From positions 115,613 through 179,612 of the forward strand of contig CAYJAD010000001.1 of NCBI GenBank assembly GCA_964368075.1: a stretch of DNA of 64,000 nucleotides, in the 5' to 3' direction. A program made the position numbers and the translations under genes. Of this stretch, positions 1 to 8,932 are shown piece after piece. The notes below the pieces were generated by a model. It was not told the DNA's origin. It made no database searches and was given only the letters and a program-made list of their open reading frames with translations. The stretch comes from CAYJAD01 sp964368075. GTDB lineage: Bacteria > Desulfobacterota > Desulfovibrionia > Desulfovibrionales > Desulfovibrionaceae. The number at the start of each line of letters is the position of its first letter. Position 1 is the first letter of the stretch.

Positions 1-1195
1 TATTTGAAGAATCCAGCGAAAGCGGTACTTCATAACGTTCCGTAAGGCGCAATATGAGCTCAGGTAACAAAACGCTTTCATCCACCATAGGAGCACCCAC
101 GTTCACATCAAGCACGGGGGCACCGGCAGCTATTTGTTCTTGGGCATAGCGCAAAGCAAGGCCATATTCTCCGGCTTGAAGTTCTGCGGTAAGTTGTTTT
201 TTTCCTGTAGGATTAATACGCTCGCCAATAATGGTAAGTGGATACTCCTCTCCCACACGAATCAATTGCGAACGCGTTGTTAAAGCAATGCTTCCGGCAC
301 TGACCCGCACCGAGGGACGGCGTAACTCTAAATCTTGAATATGACGTTTTAAGGCGGCAATATGCTCTGGGGTGGTTCCACAACACCCCCCAAGCAATTG
401 CACACCGGCAGCGGCAAAACGCGCCGTTTTTTCGGCAAAGCTTTCAGGATCCAATCGAAATACTGTTTCGCCATTGATAAGTTCCGGCAAGCCGGCATTG
501 GGCTCTACTATGACAGGCACTTTAGAAAAACTCAGCATTTCCTCAATAACAGGTACCATTTGCTCCGGACCGGCACTGCAATTGGTTCCCAGCGCTACAA
601 CACCTAGATTTTGCATGGTTTCCACAAAAATTTCCGGCGTAGAACCTGTTAAGCTGACTCCTTGTTCAAAAGTCATAGAAACCATAATGGGCAGGCGGCA
701 TTGCTGACGAATGGCCACCACTGCGGCTTTGGCTTCAGCTAAATCAAATTGTGTTTCTATGAAGAACAAATCCACACCGCCATGTAGCAAGCCGCGCACT
801 TGTTCTGAGTAAGCTGCAATAAGATCCTTAGGTTCCACCTCGCCTAAAGGCCTTGCAAAATATCCTGTGGGGCCCATATCCCCTGCCACAAATACAGGGC
901 GCTGCGCCCCTTGCGTAGCGGCTTTGGCACTTTGAGCAACTTTACTATTATAGGCAAAAACATCCATGCCCTTTGGCATCTTTAAAGCATTACCACCGAA
1001 GGAGCAGGTAAGAATAATGTCAGAGCCTGCTTGCACATACGCTCTATGTATATCTTGTAATATATCAGGTCGTTCCAAACAGAACTCTTCGGGGCTCATG
1101 CCCGCAGGTAAACCAGCCGCTTGCAGCATGGTTCCCATGGCTCCATCTAAAAGTAAAAAACTTCCTTGTTGCAATACATGGCAAAAATCTTTCAT
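1..1195 (-). CDS. metH: Methionine synthase, cobalamin-dependent (MetH), N-terminal part
   Basis: The gene starts at ATG 1195-1193 on the minus strand and runs off the left edge, so only about 398 residues are visible. The first 300 residues form a homocysteine S-methyltransferase barrel. The three zinc/homocysteine cysteines are present: Cys206 in TNCSAGPEQ, and Cys271-Cys272 in LGGCCGTTPEH, spaced like Cys247/310/311 of E. coli MetH. A pterin (methyltetrahydrofolate)-binding domain begins near residue 320 (TIIGERINPTGKK). The family transfers a methyl group from methyl-THF through cobalamin to homocysteine. The cobalamin and reactivation domains would lie outside the window and cannot be checked. 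A GAGGA ribosome-binding site precedes the ATG by about 9 bases. A stand-alone corrinoid methyltransferase remains possible, but the two-domain order favours MetH. Confidence 0.9.
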   Translation of the reverse strand, partial: MKDFCHVLQQGSFLLLDGAMGTMLQAAGLPAGMSPEEFCLERPDILQDIHRAYVQAGSDIILTCSFGGNALKMPKGMDVFAYNSKVAQSAKAATQGAQRPVFVAGDMGPTGYFARPLGEVEPKDLIAAYSEQVRGLLHGGVDLFFIETQFDLAEAKAAVVAIRQQCRLPIMVSMTFEQGVSLTGSTPEIFVETMQNLGVVALGTNCSAGPEQMVPVIEEMLSFSKVPVIVEPNAGLPELINGETVFRLDPESFAEKTARFAAAGVQLLGGCCGTTPEHIAALKRHIQDLELRRPSVRVSAGSIALTTRSQLIRVGEEYPLTIIGERINPTGKKQLTAELQAGEYGLALRYAQEQIAAGAPVLDVNVGAPMVDESVLLPELILRLTERYEVPLSLDSSN

Positions 1196-1443
1196 TTTCT
1201 TACATCCTCATTAAAAAATAAAACACTCTATATACAAAAAATACACGTAGCATATTGAAAAACTTTTTTTTAAAAGCCATTTTTTATGCTGTGCAAGTGC
1301 TGGCTTTTATGCTACACAAAAACTGTTCGCCTCGTGTTGCACTTTTTACTACTTAAAAATAGCGAAAAGGACAAACTAAAAACTGATACACTTTCACGGC
1401 GTCTGCACTGGCTGTTTTCACAGCATAACAATCGAGAATATAT

Positions 1444-2652
1444 ATGAAAAAAAGTATAAAAGCTACTACTAAAATTGCTCCTTCTCCAAAAACGAGCAAG
1501 AAAAAAAAAGTAGATGTTGAAATTATTGACTCTAAAAAAGAGGAAATAGTGCTTGATGAAGAAAATTTACGCACCAATTTCAATGCAAAGCTTTCTTCTC
1601 CTGCACACAGTGATTCCACAACACAAAATATCAATACAGACAGCCCCAGTCTTGACATGGATGATGTTATTGACCTTGATGATGACGACATGACGCTCAT
1701 GGACGACTTAGATGACGATGATGATATCGAACATCTTGAAAGCGACCAAGAAAGCATGATCACCCTTGCTAGCCCCTCTCTGCCAAAAGTAACTACAAGC
1801 CGCGACAACTTACACCTTTATCTTAAAGAAGTAAGTCGCTTCCCTATGTTAAAACCAGAAGAAGAGCAAGAACTTGCCCATCGCGTGCGTAACTTTGGAG
1901 ACACAGACGCCGCCTTTCGCTTAGTGTCTTCTCATCTACGCCTTGTAGTAAAAATCGCCATGGACTTCCAACGTCGCTGGATGCAAAATGTTCTTGATTT
2001 AATTCAAGAAGGCAATGTAGGCCTTATGCGCGCTGTAAATAAGTTTGACCCCGATAAAGGTATTAAATTTTCCTACTATGCCGCCTTTTGGATTAAGGCT
2101 TATATTTTAAAATACATCATGAATAATTGGCGCATGGTAAAAATTGGCACTACGCAAGTGCAAAGAAAGCTCTTTTTTAACTTAAATAAAGAAAGACAAA
2201 AACTTATCTCGCAAGGCTTTGACCCAGACGCCTCTATGCTGTCAGAAAAGCTTGGTGTCAGTGTGGAGCAAATTCATGAAATGGAGCAACGCCTTGGCGC
2301 TTCTGATATGTCTTTAGATATGCAAGTAAGCGATGCTACCGGCGGCGCTTCTCGTATGGATTTTTTACCCGCTCTTGACCCCGGCGTAGAAGATAGCATT
2401 GCCAGCACAGAAATTTCTAAGCTTGTACAAAAGCATTTACAAAATATTATTCCAAAACTCAATGAGAAAGAAACATATATTCTCTATAATAGATTACTTA
2501 CTGACGAACCAGTAACCTTGCGTGAAATTGGCGAAAAGTATAATGTTACTCGAGAAAGAGTACGACAATTGGAAGCGCGGCTTTTAGAAAAGCTACGTCA
2601 GCATTTAAGCAATGACATTAAAGACTTCTCTGAAGAATGGATAAATAATTAA
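1444..2652 (+). CDS. rpoH: RNA polymerase sigma-32-type factor (RpoH) with acidic N-terminal extension
   Basis: This 402-residue sigma-70-family protein directs RNA polymerase to heat-shock-type promoters. Residues about 120-210 hold sigma region 2 (LRLVVKIAMDF, DLIQEGNVGLMRAV, FDPDKGIKFSYYAAFWIKAYI). QRKLFFNL just after it is the RpoH box that separates sigma-32 from the housekeeping sigma factor. The helix-turn-helix of region 4.2 (VTLREIGEKYNVTRERVRQLE) lies near residues 355-380. E. coli RpoH has about 284 residues. The extra length is an N-terminal extension of about 115 residues: a Lys-rich start, then an Asp/Glu-rich block at about 70-105. It is read in frame without a break, and no later ATG has a better ribosome-binding site. 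The lipoprotein gene follows after one base, so the two are probably cotranscribed. The function of the extension is unknown. Confidence 0.9.
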   Translation: MKKSIKATTKIAPSPKTSKKKKVDVEIIDSKKEEIVLDEENLRTNFNAKLSSPAHSDSTTQNINTDSPSLDMDDVIDLDDDDMTLMDDLDDDDDIEHLESDQESMITLASPSLPKVTTSRDNLHLYLKEVSRFPMLKPEEEQELAHRVRNFGDTDAAFRLVSSHLRLVVKIAMDFQRRWMQNVLDLIQEGNVGLMRAVNKFDPDKGIKFSYYAAFWIKAYILKYIMNNWRMVKIGTTQVQRKLFFNLNKERQKLISQGFDPDASMLSEKLGVSVEQIHEMEQRLGASDMSLDMQVSDATGGASRMDFLPALDPGVEDSIASTEISKLVQKHLQNIIPKLNEKETYILYNRLLTDEPVTLREIGEKYNVTRERVRQLEARLLEKLRQHLSNDIKDFSEEWINN

Positions 2653-2653
2653 T

Positions 2654-4393
2654 ATGAAAAAGACATTTAAGCATAGCGTTGCCAGTGTAAGCCTCATTCT
2701 TTTCAGTCTTTTTTTAGGCGTAGGGGGGTGTTCTGCGCACGATTCGCCCTTACGTTGGCAAGCTGCAGCAACTCAAAACAAAATTCAAAACACAAACACA
2801 GCGCACATACAAAAAAAGAAGTACAACCCAGATGCTCACGGCATTTATGTTTTTTTAGTCTTCAATCGTGCTCTACAAAATAGAGATAAACAAGGCGTTC
2901 TCATTACTCTTAAAGAACTTATAAAAATGGATCTTCCGGCCTTTGTTTATCTAGACGCCGGCCTGTGGGCCATAGATAATAGAGAAAAAAGCGTACTGCC
3001 TTTTTTACAGCGTGGTCTTGAGCAACACCCTAGCAATGTGGCTTTACATATGCTTTATGCTGAAATATTGCAGAGATTAGGCGAAAACAAAGAAGCAATT
3101 AACCATATTGAAGATTTTATTGCCGCATATCCCGAAAATGTAGACGGGCGTGTGGAATTAGCGATTTTGCTCATCAATGATAAAAAATTTGCCGAAGCAG
3201 AAAAGATTTTACACAATCTTGATGCTGCGCACCGCACAGGACATGTAAACTATTATTATGCTAAAGCTTTACTAGGTCTTAACCGTAGAGCAGAGGCAAA
3301 AACCTATTTAGAAAAAACCGTCAAAGAGTTACCAAATTTTATGGAAGCTCTTACGGATTTAGGCTTTTTATACGAGCAAGAAAATGATTTCACCAAAGCA
3401 CGTGAAGTTTACGAAAAGATGCTTAAAAACTATTCGAAAGGCTACGAGGTTGTTTTACGACTCATCATGCTTTCCTTAGAGCTCAAAGAACCTGAAAAAG
3501 CTCTTGAATATTTTGAAAATACCCCTATGACACCGGAGCTCAACGTCACCGTGGCCAGTATGTTCGTAGATGCGGGATACAGTGACATAGCAGAACCTAT
3601 TTTACTAGGTTTAGCCGATGTGCAAGACGCTCCGCAAGAGTTGTATTTTTACCTTGCCGCCATTGCCTACGAAAGAGATAAAGACTTAAAAAAAGCTTAC
3701 AAATGGCTTACAAATATTGATAAAAACAACAAAGCCTACTCACGCGCTTTGCTTTTGCGCATGCAATTACTTTTAGATTTAGAACAATTAGATGAAGCTT
3801 TACGTGATTCACGCGAAGGCCAATTTGCCATGCCCAATGATCCGGATTTTTGGTTGGCAGAAATTCGTATATTAGCAACGCAAGGCAAGTTTAAAGAAGC
3901 CACTAAAAACGTTGATATTATCCACAAAAAATGGCCAACAAATACAGAAGTTGCCTTTCTACGTGCCTCTTTATTCGATCAGAGCAATAGAAAAAAAGAA
4001 GCCCTACAAGCTATGGAAGAAATTATTCGCCTAGATCCCAATCATGCCCAAGCCTTAAATTATGTGGGGTATTCTTTAGCGGAACAAAATAAAGACATTA
4101 AACGCGCATTGCAACTTTTATATAAAGCTGTGGAGCTTTCCCCTTCAGCCAACTACATTTTGGATTCTTTGGCTTGGGCTCTCTATCAAGATCGTAATTA
4201 CAAAGAAGCATGGCGATATATTCAAGAAGCCGTACGCGTAAGCCCTGTACACGACTCCGTCATTTGGGAGCATTATGCTGACATTGCCCGTGCTCTTGGC
4301 AAGAAAAAGGAAGCGCGTACAGGCTATGAAAAAGCTTTAGAATTTAACCCCCAAAATGCCGATGCCATAAAAATAAAACTTAAAAAAATTTAG
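2654..4393 (+). CDS. TPR-repeat lipoprotein
   Basis: The product has 579 residues and a lipoprotein signal peptide ending in LGVGGC, with lipidation expected at Cys26, so it is probably anchored in the inner or outer membrane. The rest is tetratricopeptide repeats from about residue 60 to the end, for example AEILQRLGENKEAINHIEDF and the C-terminal ADIARALGKKKEARTGYEKAL. TPRs mediate protein-protein contacts, and no catalytic domain is seen. It begins one base after the rpoH stop codon and is followed 9 bases later by a second lipoprotein, so the three form one transcription unit. The pairing of a TPR lipoprotein with a LolB-like lipoprotein suggests a role in envelope assembly; that role is inferred from context only. 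Confidence 0.85.
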   Translation: MKKTFKHSVASVSLILFSLFLGVGGCSAHDSPLRWQAAATQNKIQNTNTAHIQKKKYNPDAHGIYVFLVFNRALQNRDKQGVLITLKELIKMDLPAFVYLDAGLWAIDNREKSVLPFLQRGLEQHPSNVALHMLYAEILQRLGENKEAINHIEDFIAAYPENVDGRVELAILLINDKKFAEAEKILHNLDAAHRTGHVNYYYAKALLGLNRRAEAKTYLEKTVKELPNFMEALTDLGFLYEQENDFTKAREVYEKMLKNYSKGYEVVLRLIMLSLELKEPEKALEYFENTPMTPELNVTVASMFVDAGYSDIAEPILLGLADVQDAPQELYFYLAAIAYERDKDLKKAYKWLTNIDKNNKAYSRALLLRMQLLLDLEQLDEALRDSREGQFAMPNDPDFWLAEIRILATQGKFKEATKNVDIIHKKWPTNTEVAFLRASLFDQSNRKKEALQAMEEIIRLDPNHAQALNYVGYSLAEQNKDIKRALQLLYKAVELSPSANYILDSLAWALYQDRNYKEAWRYIQEAVRVSPVHDSVIWEHYADIARALGKKKEARTGYEKALEFNPQNADAIKIKLKKI

Positions 4394-4402
4394 GGAAATG
4401 CC

Positions 4403-5290
4403 ATGAACACATCTTTTCGTACGCTCAATTCTGTGCATTATCTTTTGATTATGCTTCTTTTATTGCTCAGCGCTTGCGGCAAGGAACAACAAGTAGCTCC
4501 GGTATCACCGGTACAACCACCAAAACAAGAGGAGGCCAAAGTAGAGCCTCCTAAAAAAACTGCCCCTGAAATATATTGGGACAAATATGCAGCCAGTGCT
4601 AAAAGTAGCATGAGCCCTTTTCGTAACCAACTGACTTTACGCTATGGCGTAGAAGGCAAAACAGATAGAGCTGCTGCACTTTTGTGGGGAAATTCCTCCA
4701 AGGAAATTCGTCTTGATATCAATGCTGGTGTGGGTGTGAGTATAGCAAAGGTATATGAGGGCCCCAAAGAATTTATTCTATATTTACCTCGCGAAAAAAC
4801 AGCGTATTTATATTCCGGTGAACAAAAGCCACTTTTCACCATTGGTGTTCCCATGCCACTAGGCCTTGCGCATCTCACGCAAATACTAAAAGGGCATTAT
4901 GCTAAAGTCTTTGGCGAAGAATACTCAGACATTGTTAAACCCGCAGACGCCGCCTTGCCCGCCGCTATTTTAGAAGAATTACCTAAAAATGCTGCTGCTT
5001 ATATCTTAGACGGTAATGACTTTGAAGGCACCTTAGTAGTAAGTTCGCAAGGCTTACCGCTTTATTGGCAAGCCGAAGACGGCAAGGGATGGGTTATAGA
5101 ATTTAGCTATAAAGATGGTCAAAAACTTCCCTATAAACTTAATATTCAACATATTTCCAGCAAGCGAAAAGCATTGCTTCTTGTGAAAGAACGCGCCTCA
5201 AATGTAAAAACTTTCAGAAGAGACACCTTGCGCTTGACCTATCCCAAAACTACCGCAGTGAAACCTTTAGACGCATTGGGTAAAAATTAA
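4403..5290 (+). CDS. LolB/DUF4292-like outer-membrane lipoprotein
   Basis: The product is 295 residues with a signal peptide and lipobox LLSAC (Cys25), then a Pro/Lys/Glu linker (residues about 30-55) and a beta-rich domain. The strand pattern (RYGVEGKTDRAAALLWGN, EIRLDINAGVGVSIAKVYE, FILYLPREKTAYLY) resembles LolB/LolA-fold proteins, including the DUF4292 group, which bind lipids or lipoproteins in the periplasm. That fold call rests on my reading of the pattern and is moderate. It sits 9 bases after the TPR lipoprotein and 9 bases before rpiB, and uses an AGGGAAATGCC-ATG ribosome-binding site. Its position just after a TPR lipoprotein would fit delivery of lipoproteins to the outer membrane. 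Confidence 0.6.
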   Translation: MNTSFRTLNSVHYLLIMLLLLLSACGKEQQVAPVSPVQPPKQEEAKVEPPKKTAPEIYWDKYAASAKSSMSPFRNQLTLRYGVEGKTDRAAALLWGNSSKEIRLDINAGVGVSIAKVYEGPKEFILYLPREKTAYLYSGEQKPLFTIGVPMPLGLAHLTQILKGHYAKVFGEEYSDIVKPADAALPAAILEELPKNAAAYILDGNDFEGTLVVSSQGLPLYWQAEDGKGWVIEFSYKDGQKLPYKLNIQHISSKRKALLLVKERASNVKTFRRDTLRLTYPKTTAVKPLDALGKN

Positions 5291-5299
5291 GGAGTTACC

Positions 5300-5734
5300 A
5301 TGTCTTCGAACATACATATAGCCTCTGATCACGCAGGCCTTCTATTAAAAGAATGCATCATAGCCCACTTAGAAAAACAAGGCTATACGGTAAAAGATCA
5401 CGGTACGCACAGCGCAGAAAGTTGTGACTACCCCATCTTTGCCCAAAAATTATGCCACGCCCTAGACAATGGGCAAGAAAAGGGTATTCTTATATGTGGC
5501 ACCGGCGTGGGTATGTCCATTATGGCCAATCGCTATGCACATATTCGAGCCGCCCTTTGCGCCAATGAATTTCAAGCCAGAGCCACAAGAGAACACAATG
5601 ATGCCAATGTACTCTGTCTTGGAGAAAGAGTCACAGGGCCGGGGCTTGCTCTCACCATGGTGGATATTTTCTTAGCAACCCCCTTCGAAGGCGGAAGGCA
5701 TCAGCGTCGCATCGATATGTTTACAAACAAATAA
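5300..5734 (+). CDS. rpiB: Ribose 5-phosphate isomerase B
   Basis: The product is 144 residues, the normal length of the RpiB/LacAB family. It interconverts ribulose 5-phosphate and ribose 5-phosphate in the non-oxidative pentose phosphate pathway. Visible family motifs are SDHAGLLLKE at residues 9-18 (phosphate and substrate contacts), CDYPIFA, and ILICGTGVGMSIMANR, which carries the catalytic cysteine and the anion-hole loop. EHNDANVLCLGER follows. The ATG has a perfect AAGGAG site 5 bases upstream. It is probably cotranscribed with the preceding lipoproteins, with 9 bases between them. It supplies ribose 5-phosphate, the substrate of the prs product encoded 5 kb downstream. Confidence 0.95.
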   Translation: MSSNIHIASDHAGLLLKECIIAHLEKQGYTVKDHGTHSAESCDYPIFAQKLCHALDNGQEKGILICGTGVGMSIMANRYAHIRAALCANEFQARATREHNDANVLCLGERVTGPGLALTMVDIFLATPFEGGRHQRRIDMFTNK

Positions 5735-5835
5735 CGAGTTTTATCTGTGCCTTTTAATAGCGGCACAAGCACAATAAATAAAAGACTATGCATTTGCGTG
5801 TTAATACTGCATTGACACAATATCTTGGAGAAAAA

Positions 5836-7287
5836 ATGTTTATTTATAATACATTAAGTGGAAAAAAAGAAACACTCACCCCTGTAACCCCCGGCAAAAT
5901 CAATATGTATGTTTGTGGTATAACCGCTTATGATTATTGCCATATAGGGCACGCTCGTTCAGCTCTCGTTTTTGATGTACTTGTGCGCCATTTTCGATAT
6001 AGAGGTTTAGATGTACGCTTTGTGCGCAATTTTACCGATGTGGACGATAAAATTATTAATCGCGCTCAAAAAGAAGGTCGTGACTGGCGTGAAGTAGCAA
6101 AAACCTACATACACGCTTTTCATGAAGATATGGACAGACTCGGTGTTTTACGCGCCGACGAAGAACCTTGCGCCACAGATTATATTTCTGAAATGCACAC
6201 CATGTGTTTACGCCTTATTGAAGAAGGCAAAGCCTATGCTACCCCTTCCGGTGATGTCTATTTTCGTGTGCGCGCCTATGCGCCCTATGGCAAGCTTTCC
6301 GGACGAAGCCTTGACGATTTACAAGCCGGTGCTCGCGTCACCCCTGGTGAAGAAAAAGAAGACCCCTTAGATTTTGCCCTCTGGAAGGGTGCTAAACCCG
6401 GCGAACCTTTTTGGGAAAGCCCGTGGGGGAAAGGACGCCCAGGTTGGCATATTGAATGCTCTGCCATGAGTGAAAAATATCTTCCCCTAGATATTCACGG
6501 CGGTGGACAAGACCTTATTTTTCCACACCATGAAAATGAAATTGCCCAAACAGAAGCTTGTACGCATAAGGAATTGGCAAAGTATTGGGTTCACAATGGT
6601 TTTGTGCAAATTAATGCAGAAAAAATGTCAAAATCTCTGGGGAATTTCAAAACCATCCGCGATATTTTGGAACAATTTTTACCGGAAACATTACGCTTTT
6701 TCCTTCTGGGAAAGCATTATCGTAGCCCCATTGATTTCACTGATACCAGCATGGAAGAAGCTGAAAGAGGGCAAAAACGCGTATATCAATGTCTGCATGA
6801 TATGGAAGTAGCTTTACAAAGGGAAAATTGGAAGAAAACGCCCCTACCCGCTGAGTATACAGAAGAACTAGAAAATTTAGAAAAAGCTTTAGATGCCGCC
6901 ATGCTTGACGATTGCAATACAGCGGCAGCCTTGGGACATCTTTTTGGTATAGTGCGCCTAGCCAATAGAGCCATGGAAGATAAATCTGTCAAGGCTAGTG
7001 AAGGTTTACGCGATTTTCTTACTGCCGCGCAAAAGCATCTTAGCACATGGGGACAAGTGTTAGGCTTGTTCACATCGTCGGCGCAAGATTTTTTACAAAA
7101 TTTACGCGCCATGCAAGCTAAAAGGCAAAACATTGATGTGGCCCAAGTAGAAAAATATATTGAAGAAAGACAAGAAGCCCGCAAAAATAAAGATTTTGCC
7201 CAATCCGATGCCTTGCGCGATACTTTAGCAAATATGGGCATAGCTTTGAAAGACACACCGCAAGGCGTGCAATGGGATGTTCTCTAG
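5836..7287 (+). CDS. cysS: Cysteinyl-tRNA synthetase
   Basis: This class I aminoacyl-tRNA synthetase charges tRNA-Cys. I place the start at ATG 5836 because GGAGAAAAA lies directly before it and MFIYNTLSGKKE matches the normal N-terminus; an in-frame ATG at 5788 would add 16 residues without a ribosome-binding site. The 483-residue product shows the zinc-binding Cys in MYVCGITAYDYCHIGHA, with the HIGH signature. GWHIECSAM and GGGQDLIFPHHENEIAQ supply the remaining zinc ligands, and KMSKS stabilises the transition state. The C-terminal DALR-type helical anticodon domain ends with ARKNKDFAQSDALRDTLANMGI. About 100 bases separate it from rpiB. Confidence 0.96.
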   Translation: MFIYNTLSGKKETLTPVTPGKINMYVCGITAYDYCHIGHARSALVFDVLVRHFRYRGLDVRFVRNFTDVDDKIINRAQKEGRDWREVAKTYIHAFHEDMDRLGVLRADEEPCATDYISEMHTMCLRLIEEGKAYATPSGDVYFRVRAYAPYGKLSGRSLDDLQAGARVTPGEEKEDPLDFALWKGAKPGEPFWESPWGKGRPGWHIECSAMSEKYLPLDIHGGGQDLIFPHHENEIAQTEACTHKELAKYWVHNGFVQINAEKMSKSLGNFKTIRDILEQFLPETLRFFLLGKHYRSPIDFTDTSMEEAERGQKRVYQCLHDMEVALQRENWKKTPLPAEYTEELENLEKALDAAMLDDCNTAAALGHLFGIVRLANRAMEDKSVKASEGLRDFLTAAQKHLSTWGQVLGLFTSSAQDFLQNLRAMQAKRQNIDVAQVEKYIEERQEARKNKDFAQSDALRDTLANMGIALKDTPQGVQWDVL

Positions 7288-7377
7288 TAAAAGCTTCTTA
7301 ACCTACTGAAAAGCACTTTGTATGGGGCTATCCCCTGCCACTGTTTTTTCAGATAAAAAATACTTTATCATTTACTA

Positions 7378-7496
7378 CAGACTGTTAAAAAATTACAAAC
7401 TGCAAAAAGCAAAGTTTTTTGTGAAAATTAGCGTATTTCAATATACGCAAACAAAGCAAAAAACTCCTTTTGCTGTAGTGATTTTTTAACAGCCTG
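7378..7496. repeat. 119-bp imperfect palindromic element
   Basis: The intergenic stretch before the M48 protease gene folds back on itself. The left end (CAGACTGTTAAAAAATTAC) pairs with the right end (GTGATTTTTTAACAGCCTG) with two mismatches. The inner arms (GCAAAAAGCAAAGTTTTTTG and its counterpart) continue the pairing imperfectly. The tip is a perfect GCGTAT/ATACGC stem at about 7430-7446. There is no gene inside. Parts of the same end sequence recur near 47321, 49012 and 51656. It may be a non-autonomous palindromic repeat, or may act as a terminator for cysS. Origin and mobility are not shown by the sequence. Confidence 0.6.
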
Positions 7497-7524
7497 TTTA
7501 ACTATCACTTGTCATGAGGTGCCT

Positions 7525-8931
7525 ATGCTACGTGGACAAAAATATGTAGCCATGTTGATGCTCTGCTTTATATTCATGACCCAAGTCTTTGTGGTGCCGG
7601 TACACGCCTTTTTTGGCGATTTTAGCATTAAAGACGAAAAGGAAATGGGCCGCAAATTTGAAGTATTAGTGCGTTCCCAATTGCCGATTATTGAAGATCC
7701 TGAAATTGCCTCCTACGTGGCAAGCATAGTGCATCGAATTGCCAAGGTCATTCCCCCTCAGCCATTTCAATTTACTTCCGGCGTTATCCTACACAATGCA
7801 TTAAATGCTTTTGCTGTTCCTGGTGGGCACATCTTTGTCTTTAGCGGCCTAATTATGCAACTTAATGATGAAGCAGAACTGGCTGGCATTATTGCTCATG
7901 AAATGGCGCATGTCACGCAAAGGCATGTGGCCAACCGTATTAATCGTGGTAAATATCTTTCCATCGCCTCTATTCTTTTAGCCATTGCCGGAGTTGCCGC
8001 CGGTGGCGGAGAAGGTGCGGCTTTGGCCGTGGGAGCTATAGGCGCCGGTCAATCAGCCATGCTTAATTACAGCCGCATGGATGAAATTGATGCTGATGAC
8101 ATAGGCTATCAATACCTTGTAGCTGCAGGCTACCCCCCCATAGCCATGGCTGGAGGATTTAAAAAAATTCAAGAAAAAAGTATCATGGCTGGGGGTGGCA
8201 GAGTGCCCACCTATCTTTCTACGCACCCAGATATAAGCACGCGTATCACAGGTATTGTGGCAAAATCGCAATCAAGACAAAAGCATTTAAATGTGCGCCA
8301 CGTAGACAACAGACGCTTTGAGCGGGTACAAACCTTACTTTGGGCTCGCTATGGCAATGTTCAAGCGGCATATCATCGTTTTTCTGCGCAAAACAGCGCT
8401 CTTGCCCGTATGGGGATAGGCATGGTGCTTGCCAGACAGCATAAAGTGCAAGAAGCCGGCAAAGCCTTTGATGCCGCCATTGCCAGTGCCCCCAACGATC
8501 CTCTCATTTTACGTGAAGCCGGTACCTTTCACTATAAAAAAGGAGACATGCACAGAGCCGAGAAGCTCTTGACCTCGGCTATGCAAAAAGATTCTCGAGA
8601 TTATATGGCACAATTTTTCTACGCACGCCTTTTAGACGAGACAGGACGTGCGCAAAATGCCGCGCCCTACTATAAAAGAATTTTACAAGTGCTCCCCTAT
8701 GACAGCGAAGTACACAATGCGTATGCGCGCTCACTAGGAGAAAGCGGCCACCAATTCTTAGCCTACTTACATTTGGCCTATGGTGCCATGTATGCTAATA
8801 ACAAAAAGAAAACGAAACAATATAGAGATAAAGCCCGAAGCTTGGTGAAAAGTGATGCCGATAAAATAGCTTTACAGCGTTTTGCTGGCATTTACAAAGA
8901 GCGCAAAGAAATTTGGGAAGAAGGATTATAA
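7525..8931 (+). CDS. BepA/YfgC-like periplasmic M48 zinc metalloprotease with TPR domain
   Basis: The 468-residue product has an N-terminal signal peptide (VAMLMLCFIFMTQVFVVPVHAFF). A peptidase M48 domain spans residues about 30-260: zinc motif HEMAHVTQRH, and third zinc ligand in the MDEIDADDIGYQYL helix. TPR repeats follow from about 280 to the end. This architecture and length match BepA of E. coli (487 residues), a periplasmic protease and chaperone that helps LptD and other beta-barrel proteins mature. I prefer ATG 7525, with GAGG five to six bases upstream, over the GTG at 7519. The stop codon overlaps the region just before hslV by one base, so the two are cotranscribed. Confidence 0.88.
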   Translation: MLRGQKYVAMLMLCFIFMTQVFVVPVHAFFGDFSIKDEKEMGRKFEVLVRSQLPIIEDPEIASYVASIVHRIAKVIPPQPFQFTSGVILHNALNAFAVPGGHIFVFSGLIMQLNDEAELAGIIAHEMAHVTQRHVANRINRGKYLSIASILLAIAGVAAGGGEGAALAVGAIGAGQSAMLNYSRMDEIDADDIGYQYLVAAGYPPIAMAGGFKKIQEKSIMAGGGRVPTYLSTHPDISTRITGIVAKSQSRQKHLNVRHVDNRRFERVQTLLWARYGNVQAAYHRFSAQNSALARMGIGMVLARQHKVQEAGKAFDAAIASAPNDPLILREAGTFHYKKGDMHRAEKLLTSAMQKDSRDYMAQFFYARLLDETGRAQNAAPYYKRILQVLPYDSEVHNAYARSLGESGHQFLAYLHLAYGAMYANNKKKTKQYRDKARSLVKSDADKIALQRFAGIYKERKEIWEEGL

Positions 8932-8932
8932 T

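Noticed and set aside
1353..1808. Minus-strand open frame of 151 codons, Ser-rich
   Set aside because: It is the antisense reading of the acidic part of rpoH; GAT/GAC codons read backwards give Ser/Ile/Val-rich peptide without motifs.
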